Source: Gp1-AA133 sp963850425
GTDB lineage: Bacteria; Acidobacteriota; Terriglobia; Terriglobales; Acidobacteriaceae
DNA length: 64,000 nucleotides
Direction: 5' to 3'
NCBI GenBank assembly: GCA_963850425.1
Contig: CAWKLF010000002.1
Span: forward strand, 1-64,000
Shown piece by piece: positions 50,885 to 60,678 of the stretch; position 1 is the first letter of the stretch, and every line of letters starts with the position of its first letter. The notes below the pieces were generated by a model, which did not search any database, was not told the DNA's origin, and saw nothing but the letters and a program-made list of their open reading frames with translations. The position numbers were made by a program, and so were the translations under genes.

Positions 50885-51000
50885 CCTCGGGCTCACGCTC
50901 CTGCCTCCCGGCGAGCCCGATACTTTGGCACGCGAGTCGATCTGGCAGAGGCGCCCTCCTCCACTATTAAAGTATTACTTTAACTAAAGCCGGCCCTTAA

Positions 51001-52266
51001 TCAGTCGCGACGGCGCAAGCCCTTTGCCATCGTTTTGATCAGCGTGGCATTGGCGTCGTCGTCTTTGACTGCCCAGACGAAGGCTCCTCCCAAGCCGCCC
51101 CGGTTGATGTAAATCGTTTTCAGCTGCACGGTGATTGGGTCGTCGTAGCTCCAGAAGGTTTGCGTGGACTGGTTGTAGAGCCAAACCGCCAGCCTGCGGC
51201 GATCAAAATAGCTCTTGTATCCCGAAGTCGTCGCGCTGGAAAGCGTCATGTAAGTCTCGACTCCGGGTGTCTGTAAGAAATCGGCCGGGTCGAAGGGCGC
51301 GGGGCCGGTAGAGGTCTGGTAAAGGCCATGATTGATATTAGGCACACCGGTCCAGCCGCGCCCATAGAGGGGGATCCCCAGGACCAATTTGCGCGCTGGA
51401 ACACCGGCTTTCAAGAACGAGTTGACCGTGTAATCCAGATAGAAGTTGTCGGCGCGGGCCGGGTCTTGCCGGCTGTCGAAGAGCGGGGAAGCGTGGTTGG
51501 TGGAAGTTTCCCAGGTGCCATGGAAGTCGTATCCCTGCACGTTGTAGAAGTCGAGCGTGCGGCCGACTTTGGCCAGTTCAATGTTCGAGAAATTCTGTTC
51601 GCCCGCGGGGCCGAACATAGTCAGCAGGTAGTGCTGGTGATTGGCGCGCCCGAGAGCATCGAGCTGCCTGCGAAATTCGCGCATGAGCAGTGTGGCGTTG
51701 GTCTTGTCGGCGGCAGTCGGAAATTCCCAGTCAATGTCGATGCCATCGAAAACGCCGGCAGCCGAGATGCCCGGGGCGACATTGCCGTTCATGAACAGAT
51801 CGATACACGAAGACACAAACGCCTGGCGACCGGTATCGGTCGCGGCCGCTGCCGAGAATCCATCGGCCCCCAGTAGCGAGATCAATACCTTTAAATTCGG
51901 ATGCAATTGTTTGAGCTGTTGCAAAGCGGCGAAGTTGCCATACAGCGGGCCGGTGTAGGGACCGGTAATGGTGGGCAGATAGGGAGTCTGGTAGTCAGCC
52001 CAGGGATCAGCTATGAAGCAGCCCGTGCTGTTCACTCCTCCGAAAGCGTAGTTCAGGTGAGTGAGGCGGCCGGCCACGCCGTTGGCCTCGAGGTCCGCAA
52101 TGTTGAAGTTCGCGAAGTAAATGCTCCACTCCTCGAAGTAGCCGCCGACAACTTTGTGTCCGTCATCGTCGGCAAGTACGTTACCGCATGTGGTCAGAAC
52201 CAGGGCGCTCAAGAGGAAGGTGACGAGGATGCGGGTCGTGAAGCGGGCGAGGCGAGGTGCAAACAT
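51001..52266 (-). CDS. Secreted GH18 chitinase
   Basis: A 421-residue protein with a signal peptide (ILVTFLLSALVLTTCGNVLA). The GH18 barrel has LTHLNYAFGG, LKVLISLLGADGFSAAA and the catalytic signature GVFDGIDIDWEFPTAADKTN (Glu proton donor in DGIDIDWE). FYNVQGYDFHGTWETSTNHA and GIPLYGRGW are later substrate-site motifs. It should hydrolyse chitin or related N-acetylglucosamine polymers outside the cell. No separate carbohydrate-binding domain is visible. Confidence 0.92.
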   Translation of the reverse strand: MFAPRLARFTTRILVTFLLSALVLTTCGNVLADDDGHKVVGGYFEEWSIYFANFNIADLEANGVAGRLTHLNYAFGGVNSTGCFIADPWADYQTPYLPTITGPYTGPLYGNFAALQQLKQLHPNLKVLISLLGADGFSAAAATDTGRQAFVSSCIDLFMNGNVAPGISAAGVFDGIDIDWEFPTAADKTNATLLMREFRRQLDALGRANHQHYLLTMFGPAGEQNFSNIELAKVGRTLDFYNVQGYDFHGTWETSTNHASPLFDSRQDPARADNFYLDYTVNSFLKAGVPARKLVLGIPLYGRGWTGVPNINHGLYQTSTGPAPFDPADFLQTPGVETYMTLSSATTSGYKSYFDRRRLAVWLYNQSTQTFWSYDDPITVQLKTIYINRGGLGGAFVWAVKDDDANATLIKTMAKGLRRRD

Positions 52267-52618
52267 GGCGGACCTCCAGCTCCAAATCCGGAGCGGGCGG
52301 AGTATAGCCCTATATAGCAGTCATGACAACTGTGAATATTGGACGGGCTTACAGGTGCTCGTGTGCAATGTCTGATATATAGCAGCCAGGGGTGCGTTGA
52401 GATGGGTTAGTTAGGAAATCTTGTAATTGGGGAAATTGGGGGATTTGCTAAGTGTAGTGGAATGCTGCCAGCTTCTGCGGGTTGGTCGGAGCCGGGGGTC
52501 CTTCCACTTCGTTCGGCGGGTGCCTCGCTGCGATCAGGATGACAAGAGGCAAAGTTAAGATGGCGAGAGTTAGAGTTCGGTACATGAGTTTTGATGACAC
52601 GAGATAAGAGGAAGCTTC
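52267..52618. other. Intergenic region with dispersed repeat
   Basis: A 352-base stretch without a credible gene. Positions about 52440-52560 carry a dispersed repeat (ggtccttccacttcgttcgg, tgcctcgctgcgatcaggat) related to that at 49105. A minus-strand frame over it is a translation of the repeat. Confidence 0.5.
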
Positions 52619-53539
52619 TTACTCTCGGATGGGAGAGCAGCAGGGCTTCTGAACTGGTTTGGGTTCCATCAATTCGACTCGGGTAAAGTTCGGGTCGTAG
52701 AGGTTCAGTTGCCATTTGCCATCGCGGCCAATCTGCGGCGGTTCGCTCGGCTTGGGGCCGCGCTTCAGAACCGTTTCGTTGCCGGCCTTCACACTGGGAA
52801 CTCCTAACGCCAGGTGATGCATGACGCCCAGTTCCTGCGGATCGGGATTGTGGACGTTGAGCATGTACTCCAGCCAGTCGGTGCCGTCGGGAACGCGCAT
52901 GTCGACCCAGTCAGTGGCGACGTCAGTCATGCCACCATGCCAGGTTTCTTTGAAGCCCAGAATGTCTTTGTAGAAGTGATCGGACGCGGCGCGATCGCTG
53001 ACCACCACGCCAACGTGAATGATGTGATCGGAGATGCGGCTGCTGGGAAGAAATTTTCCGAAGTTGCGACTATGCAGTGATCCGGGCATGTACTGAATGA
53101 ATTCCACATCGTGTCCGTCAGGATCGAAGACATCGAAGCCGCGGTTGCCGTCGAGCATGGGCTCCAGCTTGTCGGGAACTTTTACGCCTTTACCGGCCAG
53201 GTAGGCGCGAAGCTGTTCGGCGTCGGTGGTCTCGAAGGAGATGTGCGACAGGCGATCCTGTTTCGGATCGGTGAGTTCGGGAAAGACCTCGATGTACTGA
53301 TGATCGTTCACCTTGAAGTAGGTAAGCAGGAGGCCGGTGCCCTCGTCGGGCGGCTTGTTAAGGGTGAAGGGTTCCTGGAAGCCGAGCACGCCGGCATAAA
53401 ATTTGCGGGCAGCATCGAGGTTGTCGGTGCGGAGCCCGATGTGGGCGACGCCAAGTATTTTCGGACGGGTGACGGGAGCGTTCTGAGCCATACAAGAAAT
53501 GGCAATCAGAAGGGAACTGACGATGGCAAGAAGTTTCAT
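52619..53539 (-). CDS. Secreted VOC (glyoxalase/dioxygenase-fold) protein, two modules
   Basis: A 306-residue protein from an ATG at 53539 with signal peptide MKLLAIVSSLLIAISCMAQ. Two VOC modules follow: the first from about 25 (ILGVAHIGLRTDNLDAARKF, FDVFDPDGHDVEFIQYMPGS), the second from about 165 (DHIIHVGVVVSDRAASDHFY, MHHLALGVPSVKAGNETVLK). His and Glu residues at the expected metal positions (HIGL, VEF; HVGV, VEL) are present. The substrate is unknown. Exported VOC proteins are less common than cytoplasmic ones. Confidence 0.85.
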   Translation of the reverse strand: MKLLAIVSSLLIAISCMAQNAPVTRPKILGVAHIGLRTDNLDAARKFYAGVLGFQEPFTLNKPPDEGTGLLLTYFKVNDHQYIEVFPELTDPKQDRLSHISFETTDAEQLRAYLAGKGVKVPDKLEPMLDGNRGFDVFDPDGHDVEFIQYMPGSLHSRNFGKFLPSSRISDHIIHVGVVVSDRAASDHFYKDILGFKETWHGGMTDVATDWVDMRVPDGTDWLEYMLNVHNPDPQELGVMHHLALGVPSVKAGNETVLKRGPKPSEPPQIGRDGKWQLNLYDPNFTRVELMEPKPVQKPCCSPIRE

Positions 53540-53679
53540 GGCGCCCTGATAATGCAGCGGCGATGCGCGAAGCGTCAAGGTGCGCGCAAATCATGATCCT
53601 CGCATGCCATCGCCACCTTTGGTTTCACGATGACGTCCGCTACGCGGGTGGTGCGGCAGTGATTCCCACGGCAAAGTGG

Positions 53680-55737
53680 CTAGTGCGCGGGAAACGAAGG
53701 TTGTTCAGCCGTACCGACTCCGATCACGTCGTAGCCAGGGCGCATCAGCAACAACTTATTGTCCGAGACCGCGTAGAAGCGTAGAAGGAGTTGTCCGTTG
53801 TCCAGTGAAATGATGCCGCGACCCTCGCTATCAATGGTGTAGGTACCAGTGCAAGTAACGTCGGACTTGATGGGCTCGGCGGTATCTTTCAGATCAAGCT
53901 CGGAGGCTGTGAGCACAAACTGACCATCCCCGTTCGGAGTGCCCGTCCCCAAATAAGAAGCTTGCCTGGGTAAGAAGAAAAAGTCAGAAAAGCCGTACAG
54001 CAAAACCGAGAGTGGAGCTTGCAGAGACGCCAGGCTGAAAGGAGCGTCCTGCTGCAGGAAAAATTCGCCACTACCCTCGGCCGACTTGAGGTAGCCCCGC
54101 GTTGGCGAAACCCAGTACCAGACGATCGCTTCGGGCATCCCGAACTGAGCATTTGCATTGCCGCGCCCGTTCTCGGCGACATGGTATTGAGTGAAGGTAA
54201 CCGGATACGGAGGGCCATCGAGAACCGAGTAGGAGTTGTTATCGTACATGTCCCCACTTGCATTCGATCCGCTTCCGTCTGCTCGGATGCGAACCAGCCG
54301 TACTCCGGCCAAGTGGTAGGTGGGATCGGTGGACTGCAGGGAGAAAACCCAGGTGCCGGTGAAAGCTGCCAGGGAATACGGACCCCCGGTTTGCTTTTCA
54401 ATGACTCCCGCCAATACCGGCATTCCGGTCGACATGACGAAAGCTTTATCCGGTGAGACCGGGTAGACGCGGAAGGGAACCGGCACACTATTGTTCCAGC
54501 CCTGGAAGTTTAAGCTGAGAGTCTTGGTGGCACCGAAGGAATAAGTACCGGTAAGAGGGGTCTGGTCATAACCAACGGTGTCGTACGTTCCGTTCAGGGC
54601 GCCGCTGGCGCCGGTAAACACGCCTAGAATGTTGACCTGAGGATTGTACTGGCCAGTGATGTTGAGGCCGGAAAGCGCAAGAACGCGGGGGCCATCGAGA
54701 GATGTGCTCAAACCTGCGGCTGCCTGCTTCTCAATCATCCCGGTGCCGACGCCTTGGGTGTCGAACTGCATGAGGCGAGCCGCCCCATCATTCAGTAACG
54801 CAAGGCGGAATGACATCGTGGCCGTCTGCTGGCCGACCTCATAAGTCAACGTCGCGTGCCCCAGGTTGTCGTGCTCGAATCCATAGGAACCAGTCACAGC
54901 CACGCCCGGCAGAAATGTGTTGGCGCTGCCGCTGTTGATGTCGAGGGTTGCCGAGAGGCGTCCTGCGCCATCAAGCTGGATGGTGCCAGCGGCTGCCGTC
55001 AGGGCCAGGCCATCGGGCCCCTTGAAACTGAACGTGTAGGCGCCGGTGAAATCTGGGTGCGTATTGACAATAAGGGTCACGGTAGCGCTGTCAGTCTTGG
55101 TGGGATCGGTCACCGACTTAGCGACGATGGAGATGATCATCTCAGAAGAGCCGGTAGGAGCTGAGTAGACGCCTTGACTATCGATTGTTCCAAGTGTCGC
55201 GTTCCCCCCGGCAACGTCGCCCACAAACCACTGCACGCCGCGGTTGTTGAGGTCGTTCTGAATGTCGGCAGTGAAGTGGTGGACAAAACCAAGTACCACT
55301 TGTGCGGGTGCGGGTCCCATTGAGATCTGAACCGCGGGCATCAGACGGAATTGTGCGGAGGCAGATTTGGTCGTATCAGCCGCGCTGGTGGCGGTCACAA
55401 CCAGGTCGACTGGTTGCGGAACAGCGGCTGGGGCCGAGTAGGTCCCGTCGGGAGAGACAACACCGATCGCAGCACCACTGCAAGCCGACGAGCAAGCAAG
55501 ACTCCAGCTAACCGCCGTGTTCGTGGCGTGCATAACGTTGGCAACGAACTGATAGCTCAGTCCAGCGTTAATCCCGGCCGGATGGGAAGTAATGGCGACG
55601 GAGATTGACGGTGGCGGAGGGGGCTGAATCGTGGGACTACTGCCGCCACAACCCACCAGACCTACTAACACTGCAACAGCTAAAATGCCCGGAACCAGTC
55701 GAGAGATGAACCCGCGAAGTCCCTGTGCTGAGCGCAT
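53680..55737 (-). CDS. Large Ig-like lipoprotein
   Basis: A 685-residue protein with a lipoprotein signal (GILAVAVLVGLVGC). Two Ig-like modules follow (residues 45-130 and 135-230), each ending with the acidobacterial signature GVVSPDGTYSAP or GTIDSQGVYSAP. The remaining 450 residues are beta-rich repeats with the pattern GTYDTVGYDQTPLTGTYSFG and GTYTIDSEGRGIISLDNGQL, each about 150 residues. The repeated MIEKQ/VIEKQ segments suggest internal duplication. Surface-exposed, probably structural. Function unknown. Confidence 0.78.
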   Translation of the reverse strand: MRSAQGLRGFISRLVPGILAVAVLVGLVGCGGSSPTIQPPPPPSISVAITSHPAGINAGLSYQFVANVMHATNTAVSWSLACSSACSGAAIGVVSPDGTYSAPAAVPQPVDLVVTATSAADTTKSASAQFRLMPAVQISMGPAPAQVVLGFVHHFTADIQNDLNNRGVQWFVGDVAGGNATLGTIDSQGVYSAPTGSSEMIISIVAKSVTDPTKTDSATVTLIVNTHPDFTGAYTFSFKGPDGLALTAAAGTIQLDGAGRLSATLDINSGSANTFLPGVAVTGSYGFEHDNLGHATLTYEVGQQTATMSFRLALLNDGAARLMQFDTQGVGTGMIEKQAAAGLSTSLDGPRVLALSGLNITGQYNPQVNILGVFTGASGALNGTYDTVGYDQTPLTGTYSFGATKTLSLNFQGWNNSVPVPFRVYPVSPDKAFVMSTGMPVLAGVIEKQTGGPYSLAAFTGTWVFSLQSTDPTYHLAGVRLVRIRADGSGSNASGDMYDNNSYSVLDGPPYPVTFTQYHVAENGRGNANAQFGMPEAIVWYWVSPTRGYLKSAEGSGEFFLQQDAPFSLASLQAPLSVLLYGFSDFFFLPRQASYLGTGTPNGDGQFVLTASELDLKDTAEPIKSDVTCTGTYTIDSEGRGIISLDNGQLLLRFYAVSDNKLLLMRPGYDVIGVGTAEQPSFPAH

Positions 55738-55984
55738 TGTTTTCTCCTCGACGCAAGCCTAAGGGTGGTCGGCGGCAGGGGGAACAAGGTCAGGTCACAC
55801 GGCGCGGTGATAGCGTTCCATTGTGGAACCGGGACAGCGTGCAACTTCGATCGGCAACGTTGAGTGCTCGGGTCTCAGACGATAGGCAATGTCCGATAAC
55901 AGGTATTATGTAAACATGCGAATAAGGCGGCAAAGTCCGGTATTTAGATCAGGCTCGTCGAAATCTGGCCGTGAGCTCAGGCAC

Positions 55985-56932
55985 TCACGCGCTTACCGAT
56001 TTCCAGCCCCCCAGGTCGCGTTGCAGGATTTGTTCCAGTTTCTCCACTTCCGGCCGGAAGTGCTCGTAAAGACGAACGGCGAGATCAGCAGTTGGTTCTG
56101 TGAATGGGGGGCCGCCGCTTAGGAAGAAATGCCGGAGGGGTGAGTCCCGGATTGCGGCCACCAGCCTGTCAAACCTTTGTGCCTTGAGCCAGTCAGCCAA
56201 CCGGGTTGCGTTGCGCGTCCGAGCGTAGTTCCGCGGGTGCGTCATGTGATCGGATGTGTGCACTGCATGGTTCTGTGCGGGCGTCAGCATAATGCGCGGG
56301 ACGCCGATGAAGTCGACGACGTTATCGAGGTAGGACTGCGGGTCATCTCGCAAATCATCGTAAACAGTCGCCAGCACCTGCTCGGCTCCCAATGCGTTCT
56401 GCCAGCCGCGGTAATTCTCGCTGTATCGGCTGGTGTCCATGAATTCAGGATCCTCAACAATCGCCTGCTCGAAACTCCAGGGAATTAGACCATAGGCGCG
56501 CTTTACCCGGTAGAGGGACAGGATGCGTTCCACGGGATCGCGGAATACGCAGACCACGCGGGCTTGCGGGATGAGCCGCGCAATGCGCTCCCGCGCCTCA
56601 ATCGACGCAAAGTAGGTGGGAGCCACTTCTCCAATGCGCCACCCGTTGGTCGCCCGGGGATAATGCGCCCGGTACCACTCCAGCCCGAGCGGGAAGTGGG
56701 TATCAAAAAAACGAGTTTCCTTGGTGGCCACGGGAAGTATCGCCCTTGCGCGCAGGACCTCGTGCAACCAACTGGTTCCGGTACGCGGCGGTCCCACAAT
56801 AAAGAACGAGGGAAGAGACTCGAGGGCGCCTGTCGCCGTCGAAGTCGCGCTTCCCTTCTGGTTGCGAGCCGAGATTCGCTGAATCCACGAACGCTTACGA
56901 GGATGTTCTACCGCCTCTTGAGACGCATCCAT
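55985..56932 (-). CDS. Sulfotransferase-family protein
   Basis: A 315-residue protein. The PAPS 5'-phosphosulfate loop is FFIVGPPRTGTSWLHEVLRA and the 3'-phosphate segment is ARVVCVFRDPVERILSLYRV (conserved Arg and Ser). Typical helices follow (YLDNVVDFIGVP; VRLYEHFRPEVEKLEQILQR). It transfers sulfate from PAPS to a hydroxyl or amine of an unknown acceptor, often a polysaccharide or lipid. No sulfate-activation genes are in the window. Confidence 0.87.
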   Translation of the reverse strand: MDASQEAVEHPRKRSWIQRISARNQKGSATSTATGALESLPSFFIVGPPRTGTSWLHEVLRARAILPVATKETRFFDTHFPLGLEWYRAHYPRATNGWRIGEVAPTYFASIEARERIARLIPQARVVCVFRDPVERILSLYRVKRAYGLIPWSFEQAIVEDPEFMDTSRYSENYRGWQNALGAEQVLATVYDDLRDDPQSYLDNVVDFIGVPRIMLTPAQNHAVHTSDHMTHPRNYARTRNATRLADWLKAQRFDRLVAAIRDSPLRHFFLSGGPPFTEPTADLAVRLYEHFRPEVEKLEQILQRDLGGWKSVSA

Positions 56933-57161
56933 TTTCGATAGTTGCAGTCCGATCTTTATGAATTGCGGCGAGTGGCGGTTCCCTGACGTGACCCGAGGCC
57001 GATCATGGAGTTGCGCTTGGGATGGCGACGGTTACTAGAAGGTTGTGCAGAAGTGGAGCGCAAGATCCGGCATTGGCTATCGGAACGCCCGCTACTAAGG
57101 CTTTATTCCTACAACAGTTAGCGTATCGTCCCGCAACCGCCAGCCCACGCCGTTTAGAGCA
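56933..57161. other. Intergenic region
   Basis: No gene or clear repeat recognised upstream of the sulfotransferase gene. Confidence 0.35.
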
Positions 57162-57509
57162 TCACAACCGTTGCTCAAGCAACGCCTTCAAGTCTTCCTT
57201 GAACTTGCGCAAGAGATTGAGGCGCTCGGGCGTGGCATCCAGGACTTCCTGCTTGTTCTGAAAGATCTGGCGCCCGTTCTTTTCGACGAGGACGCCAATC
57301 GCTTCTCCCATGCGCCAGCCGGGAGTGCCCAGGATCTGAAAGCCGTCGACACCAGGAACCAACATCGCAATGCAGTTATCGCGTATGACTCCGACACATT
57401 TGGGAAAGCGATCGAAGGTCTGGAGTTCGAAGCCGGCCAGATAAATGCGTTGCAGTTGTTCGGCGAGGTCCAAGAGGATCTTGAAATTTCGTAATCGGTA
57501 ATGTTGCAA
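57162..57509 (-). CDS. Conserved hypothetical protein
   Basis: A 115-residue cytoplasmic protein. Segments include NFKILLDLAEQLQRIYLAGF, CVGVIRDNCIAMLVPGVDGF, GTPGWRMGEAIGVLVEKNGR, then the helix VLDATPERLNLLRKFKEDLK. The composition is that of a compact alpha/beta protein. No motif or family is recognised. It is transcribed in the same direction as the bifunctional nuclease and miaB genes, about 70 bases after the former. Confidence 0.6.
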   Translation of the reverse strand: MQHYRLRNFKILLDLAEQLQRIYLAGFELQTFDRFPKCVGVIRDNCIAMLVPGVDGFQILGTPGWRMGEAIGVLVEKNGRQIFQNKQEVLDATPERLNLLRKFKEDLKALLEQRL

Positions 57510-57575
57510 TGAACCCGAAATGCGGCCCGAGTTCTCACCGGTGTCATATTACAAAATTACAAAATTACCAATTCC

Positions 57576-58061
57576 CTACATTTTGTACCGTCCAAGGTCC
57601 TCGTCGTTAAGGTCTTCGAGCATCTTGCGGAGGTCTTCGGGGGTGAGGCGTTCGGAATTGCTGGCCGCGACTTTGGAAGACTTGAGAACGTCGTCTTCTA
57701 CAAAGATCGGGCAATCGACGCGCAAGGCCAGCGCCAATGCATCCGACGGCCGCGAGTCGATGCTGATGATGCGACCATCGCGCTCCACCCAGATCACGGC
57801 GAAGAAGGTGTCGTCGCGCAGTTCCGTGACGACCACTTTGCGAACCTGGGACTCGAGTCCGACCAGGACGTTCTTGATCAGGTCATGCGTCATGGGCCGG
57901 GGGGTGGTAACTTTCTCGATCTCGAGGGCGATGGCGTTGGCCTCGTAAACGCCTACCCAGATGGGTAAAACTGTGTCGCTACCGATGTCCTTGAGGATCA
58001 CGATGGGCATATTGGTAACCGGATCCATCATGAGGCCGCGAATTTTCATCTCTACTTCCAT
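57576..58061 (-). CDS. Bifunctional nuclease domain (DUF151) protein
   Basis: A 161-residue protein from an ATG at 58061 with a complete BFN domain: MKIRGLMMDPVTNMPIVILK, LPIWVGVYEANAIALEIEKV, PRPMTHDLIKNVLVGLESQV, IDSRPSDALALALRVDCPIF. Plant and bacterial members have been reported as DNases/RNases, but the in vivo role is unclear. The C-terminal tail is helical and acidic (LTPEDLRKMLEDLNDED). It lies next to miaB, an association I have seen in acidobacteria. Confidence 0.88.
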   Translation of the reverse strand: MEVEMKIRGLMMDPVTNMPIVILKDIGSDTVLPIWVGVYEANAIALEIEKVTTPRPMTHDLIKNVLVGLESQVRKVVVTELRDDTFFAVIWVERDGRIISIDSRPSDALALALRVDCPIFVEDDVLKSSKVAASNSERLTPEDLRKMLEDLNDEDLGRYKM

Positions 58062-58133
58062 CGTGAAACCCCTGGGGTAGTGCATCCTGCCACTCGCTCA
58101 GCTTTCAAGCTTTCACCCGCGCACCGCCCCTCC

Positions 58134-59463
58134 TTATATCACCAATTCTCCCAGCAGACTGTTGGGAAACCTGCTGGTAATCAGCACGGGCACATAGCTG
58201 CCGATGGCCGGATTTGCAGTCTCAGGCGCAGTGAAGTTGGCGGTTTTGTTCTGCGACGTGCGGCCGATCCATTGATGGCGCGCGTCGTTCCTTCCTTCAA
58301 CCATTACCTCAACATTTTGTCCTAGGTGGCGTTCGTTGCGCCGCTTCTGTATGTCGCGCTGGCGCTCCATCAGGATGGCCAGGCGGCGGGCCTTCTCCTC
58401 GTCGGGAATGGCGTCGTCCAGTTGCAAAGCCGGAGTGTTGGGCCGCGGCGAATACTTGAAAGAGAACACGCTGTCGTATTCGACGGTTTCTAACAGGCTA
58501 AGGGTTTGCTCGAAATCCGCATCGCTCTCGCCTGGGAAGCCGACGATGATGTCGGTGGTCAGGCTGATATCACGACGGGCCGATTTCATCCATGAAATGC
58601 GCTCGAGGTATTGCTCTCGGGTGTAGAGGCGCTGCATGGCATCGAGGACCCGGGTCGAGCCGCTTTGCACCGGCAGATGGATGTGATCGCAGAGGGTGGG
58701 TACGGTATCGATAACATCGACGATGTCACGACCGAAGTCGCGCGGGTGCGAGGTGGTAAAGCGCACGCGGCGAATGCCCGGAGACTTCGCCGACCGCGCC
58801 CAGCAGTTCGGCGAATGATTTCTTCCCTGCCGGATCGTAGTAGGAATTGACGTTCTGACCGAGTAACTGAATTTCGGTATAGCCCAGATCGGCCATCTGG
58901 CGGGCTTCGGCGAGGACCGAGTCCGACGTTCGGCTACGTTCTTTGCCTCGTGTGAACGGGACGACGCAGTAGGCGCAGAACTTGTCGCAGCCCTCGATAA
59001 TGGTGATATAGCCGCGGTGCGGATTGGTGCGCGAGGTGAATTCGGTCTCGAAGCACTCGTCAGTCTGGCGATCGTCGAGGCCGGTGACATGGCGGTTACC
59101 GGCTTCGATCTGCACCAGCATCTGCGGAAGATTGCGGTAGGAGGCCGAGCCGCACACCATGGAGACGTGCGGTGCGCGCTCGAAAATCTTTTCGCCTTCC
59201 TGCTGTGCGACGCAGCCTAGTACTCCGAAGACCTTACCTTCTTTCTGATACTTCTTGTAGTCGGCAAGGCGGTGAAAAACTTTCTGTTCGGCTTTATCGC
59301 GAATGGAGCACGTGTTATACAGCACGAGGTCGGCCTCTTCCACGGTTTCGACCTGCCGGTAGCCTTCGGAAATGAGCGTACCGATGACCTTTTCGGAGTC
59401 ATGGACGTTCATCTGGCATCCGAAGGTTTCGAGGTAAAACTTCTTTTCGGGACTGGTGGCCAT
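58134..59463 (-). CDS. miaB: tRNA-2-methylthio-N6-dimethylallyladenosine synthase (MiaB), one frameshift
   Basis: A radical-SAM methylthiotransferase of about 443 residues. N-terminal MTTase domain with cysteines in ETFGCQMNVHDSE, YNTCSIRDKAEQK and VLGCVAQQEG. The SAM-cluster motif is CDKFCAYCVVPFTRGKERS. The C-terminal TRAM domain ends GQNVEVMVEGRNDARHQWIG. The frame breaks near 58778 at a ccc run. Removing one C joins AVGEVSG to IRRVRFTTSHPRDFG and restores the enzyme. miaB is widely conserved, so a sequencing error is likely. It adds a methylthio group to i6A37 in tRNAs. Confidence 0.9.
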
Positions 59464-59563
59464 CCTGGGTCAAGTATAACGCAGCATTGGAGGGGCTTCG
59501 CGCTCGCAATTTTTGGTGACGTACGTCTATCCAAGTGCTTCTATCTCGTATACGAGGATTGCT

Positions 59564-60106
59564 ATGAAACGGTTGCTGATGTTTGCGGTGTTGTCCTGCT
59601 CGCTGATGGCCCATGCACAAGAGAAGAAGGAAGCGAAGGCTCCCGTCACTCTGAAGAGCATTCTGCTCGAACAACTGCGCACCACGCATAATGCGAAAGA
59701 CTGGTTCGTGGATGGCAACACGGCCGTGGCCGGGCTGACCCCGGAACAGGCAAGTTGGAAGGACGGCAAGGGGAATCACTCTGTGGGCCAGCTTACCTAT
59801 CACCTTGTCTTCTGGAATCAGCGGGAACTGGCCAAGTTCAAAGGCGAAACGCCTGCGCAGTTCGACGGCAACAACGAACAGACGTTCGACAAGTTCGACG
59901 CGACGCAGTGGACGACGGTAATGCAGCAGTTCAACCAGGTCATGGCGGACTTGGAGAAATTCGTCGAAGGCGCCGATGACAAGCAGCTGGCTGCGTATGC
60001 CTCGGAGATTGCCCACATCGGCGCGCACAACGCGTATCACATCGGGGAGATCGTGTTTGTGCGCAAAGAGCAGGGATCGTGGGATCCGGCGAAGGGCGTG
60101 AAGTAG
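59564..60106 (+). CDS. DinB-family protein, exported
   Basis: A 180-residue protein from an ATG at 59564 with signal peptide MKRLLMFAVLSCSLMAHAQ. The DinB-like four-helix bundle has the three metal-binding His in HNAKDWF, LTYHLVFWNQRELAKF and AHIGAHNAYHIGEIVFVRKE. Substrate unknown. Some DinB-like enzymes act in thiol-dependent metabolism. The signal peptide is unusual for this mostly cytoplasmic family. Confidence 0.8.
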   Translation: MKRLLMFAVLSCSLMAHAQEKKEAKAPVTLKSILLEQLRTTHNAKDWFVDGNTAVAGLTPEQASWKDGKGNHSVGQLTYHLVFWNQRELAKFKGETPAQFDGNNEQTFDKFDATQWTTVMQQFNQVMADLEKFVEGADDKQLAAYASEIAHIGAHNAYHIGEIVFVRKEQGSWDPAKGVK

Positions 60107-60128
60107 CCGCACCGGATCCCACATCAAG

Positions 60129-60665
60129 TTAGCAGGCCTGGGACAGCGGCGGGCGCGTGTCGATGGTCTCGTCGTTTTCCGCGAAAGCCAGCATCCAGGC
60201 GAGGACACGCTTCCAGCCTTCACCGTGATCCTTGGCGGCTTTCTCGTCGCCGGCGAATCCGGTGTGGCGGAGTTTGACGGCGGTCCCCATACCTGCCTTG
60301 TGCGGACCGCGCGTCTGCAGGTTGTGAACCGGACGCGCCTCGAGTTCCCAGCGCACTACCGTGCCGGCAGTATTGCTGAAGCTGGCCGTCCAGGTGTGGA
60401 CCAGCAGGCATGGTGGATCGACCTCGAGATATTCGCCGTCCACTCGGAACGAGGTGCCATCGGCGCCGACCCCGATGCTGTGCCACTTTCCGCCGGGGCG
60501 AAGGTCGGCTTGGCACTCGGTGATGCGGTACATGCCGGCTTGTCCCCACCAGCGTGGCATCTGGCTGGGGTCGGTGATCGCCTGGAATACGCGTTCGGGC
60601 GGCGCAGCCACGAAGATTTCGGCTTCGATGGTGTCGTGGTCGGGAGTAACGGCGACGGTTGCCAT
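60129..60665 (-). CDS. SRPBCC/AHSA1-domain protein
   Basis: A 178-residue protein from an ATG at 60665 with the START/AHSA1 fold: IEAEIFVAAPPERVFQAITD, PSQMPRWWG, RPGGKWHSIG, VDGEYLEVDPPCLLVHTWTA, then the C-terminal helix (GEGWKRVLAWMLAFAE). The family binds hydrophobic ligands or acts as co-chaperone-like regulators. It is the last gene of an ArsR-led minus-strand operon, 13 bases after the preceding SRPBCC gene. Confidence 0.83.
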   Translation of the reverse strand: MATVAVTPDHDTIEAEIFVAAPPERVFQAITDPSQMPRWWGQAGMYRITECQADLRPGGKWHSIGVGADGTSFRVDGEYLEVDPPCLLVHTWTASFSNTAGTVVRWELEARPVHNLQTRGPHKAGMGTAVKLRHTGFAGDEKAAKDHGEGWKRVLAWMLAFAENDETIDTRPPLSQAC

Positions 60666-60678
60666 AGAGTGATCCTTT

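Noticed and set aside
52407..52715. Minus-strand 102-codon protein
   Set aside because: It translates a dispersed intergenic repeat and overlaps the VOC gene end.
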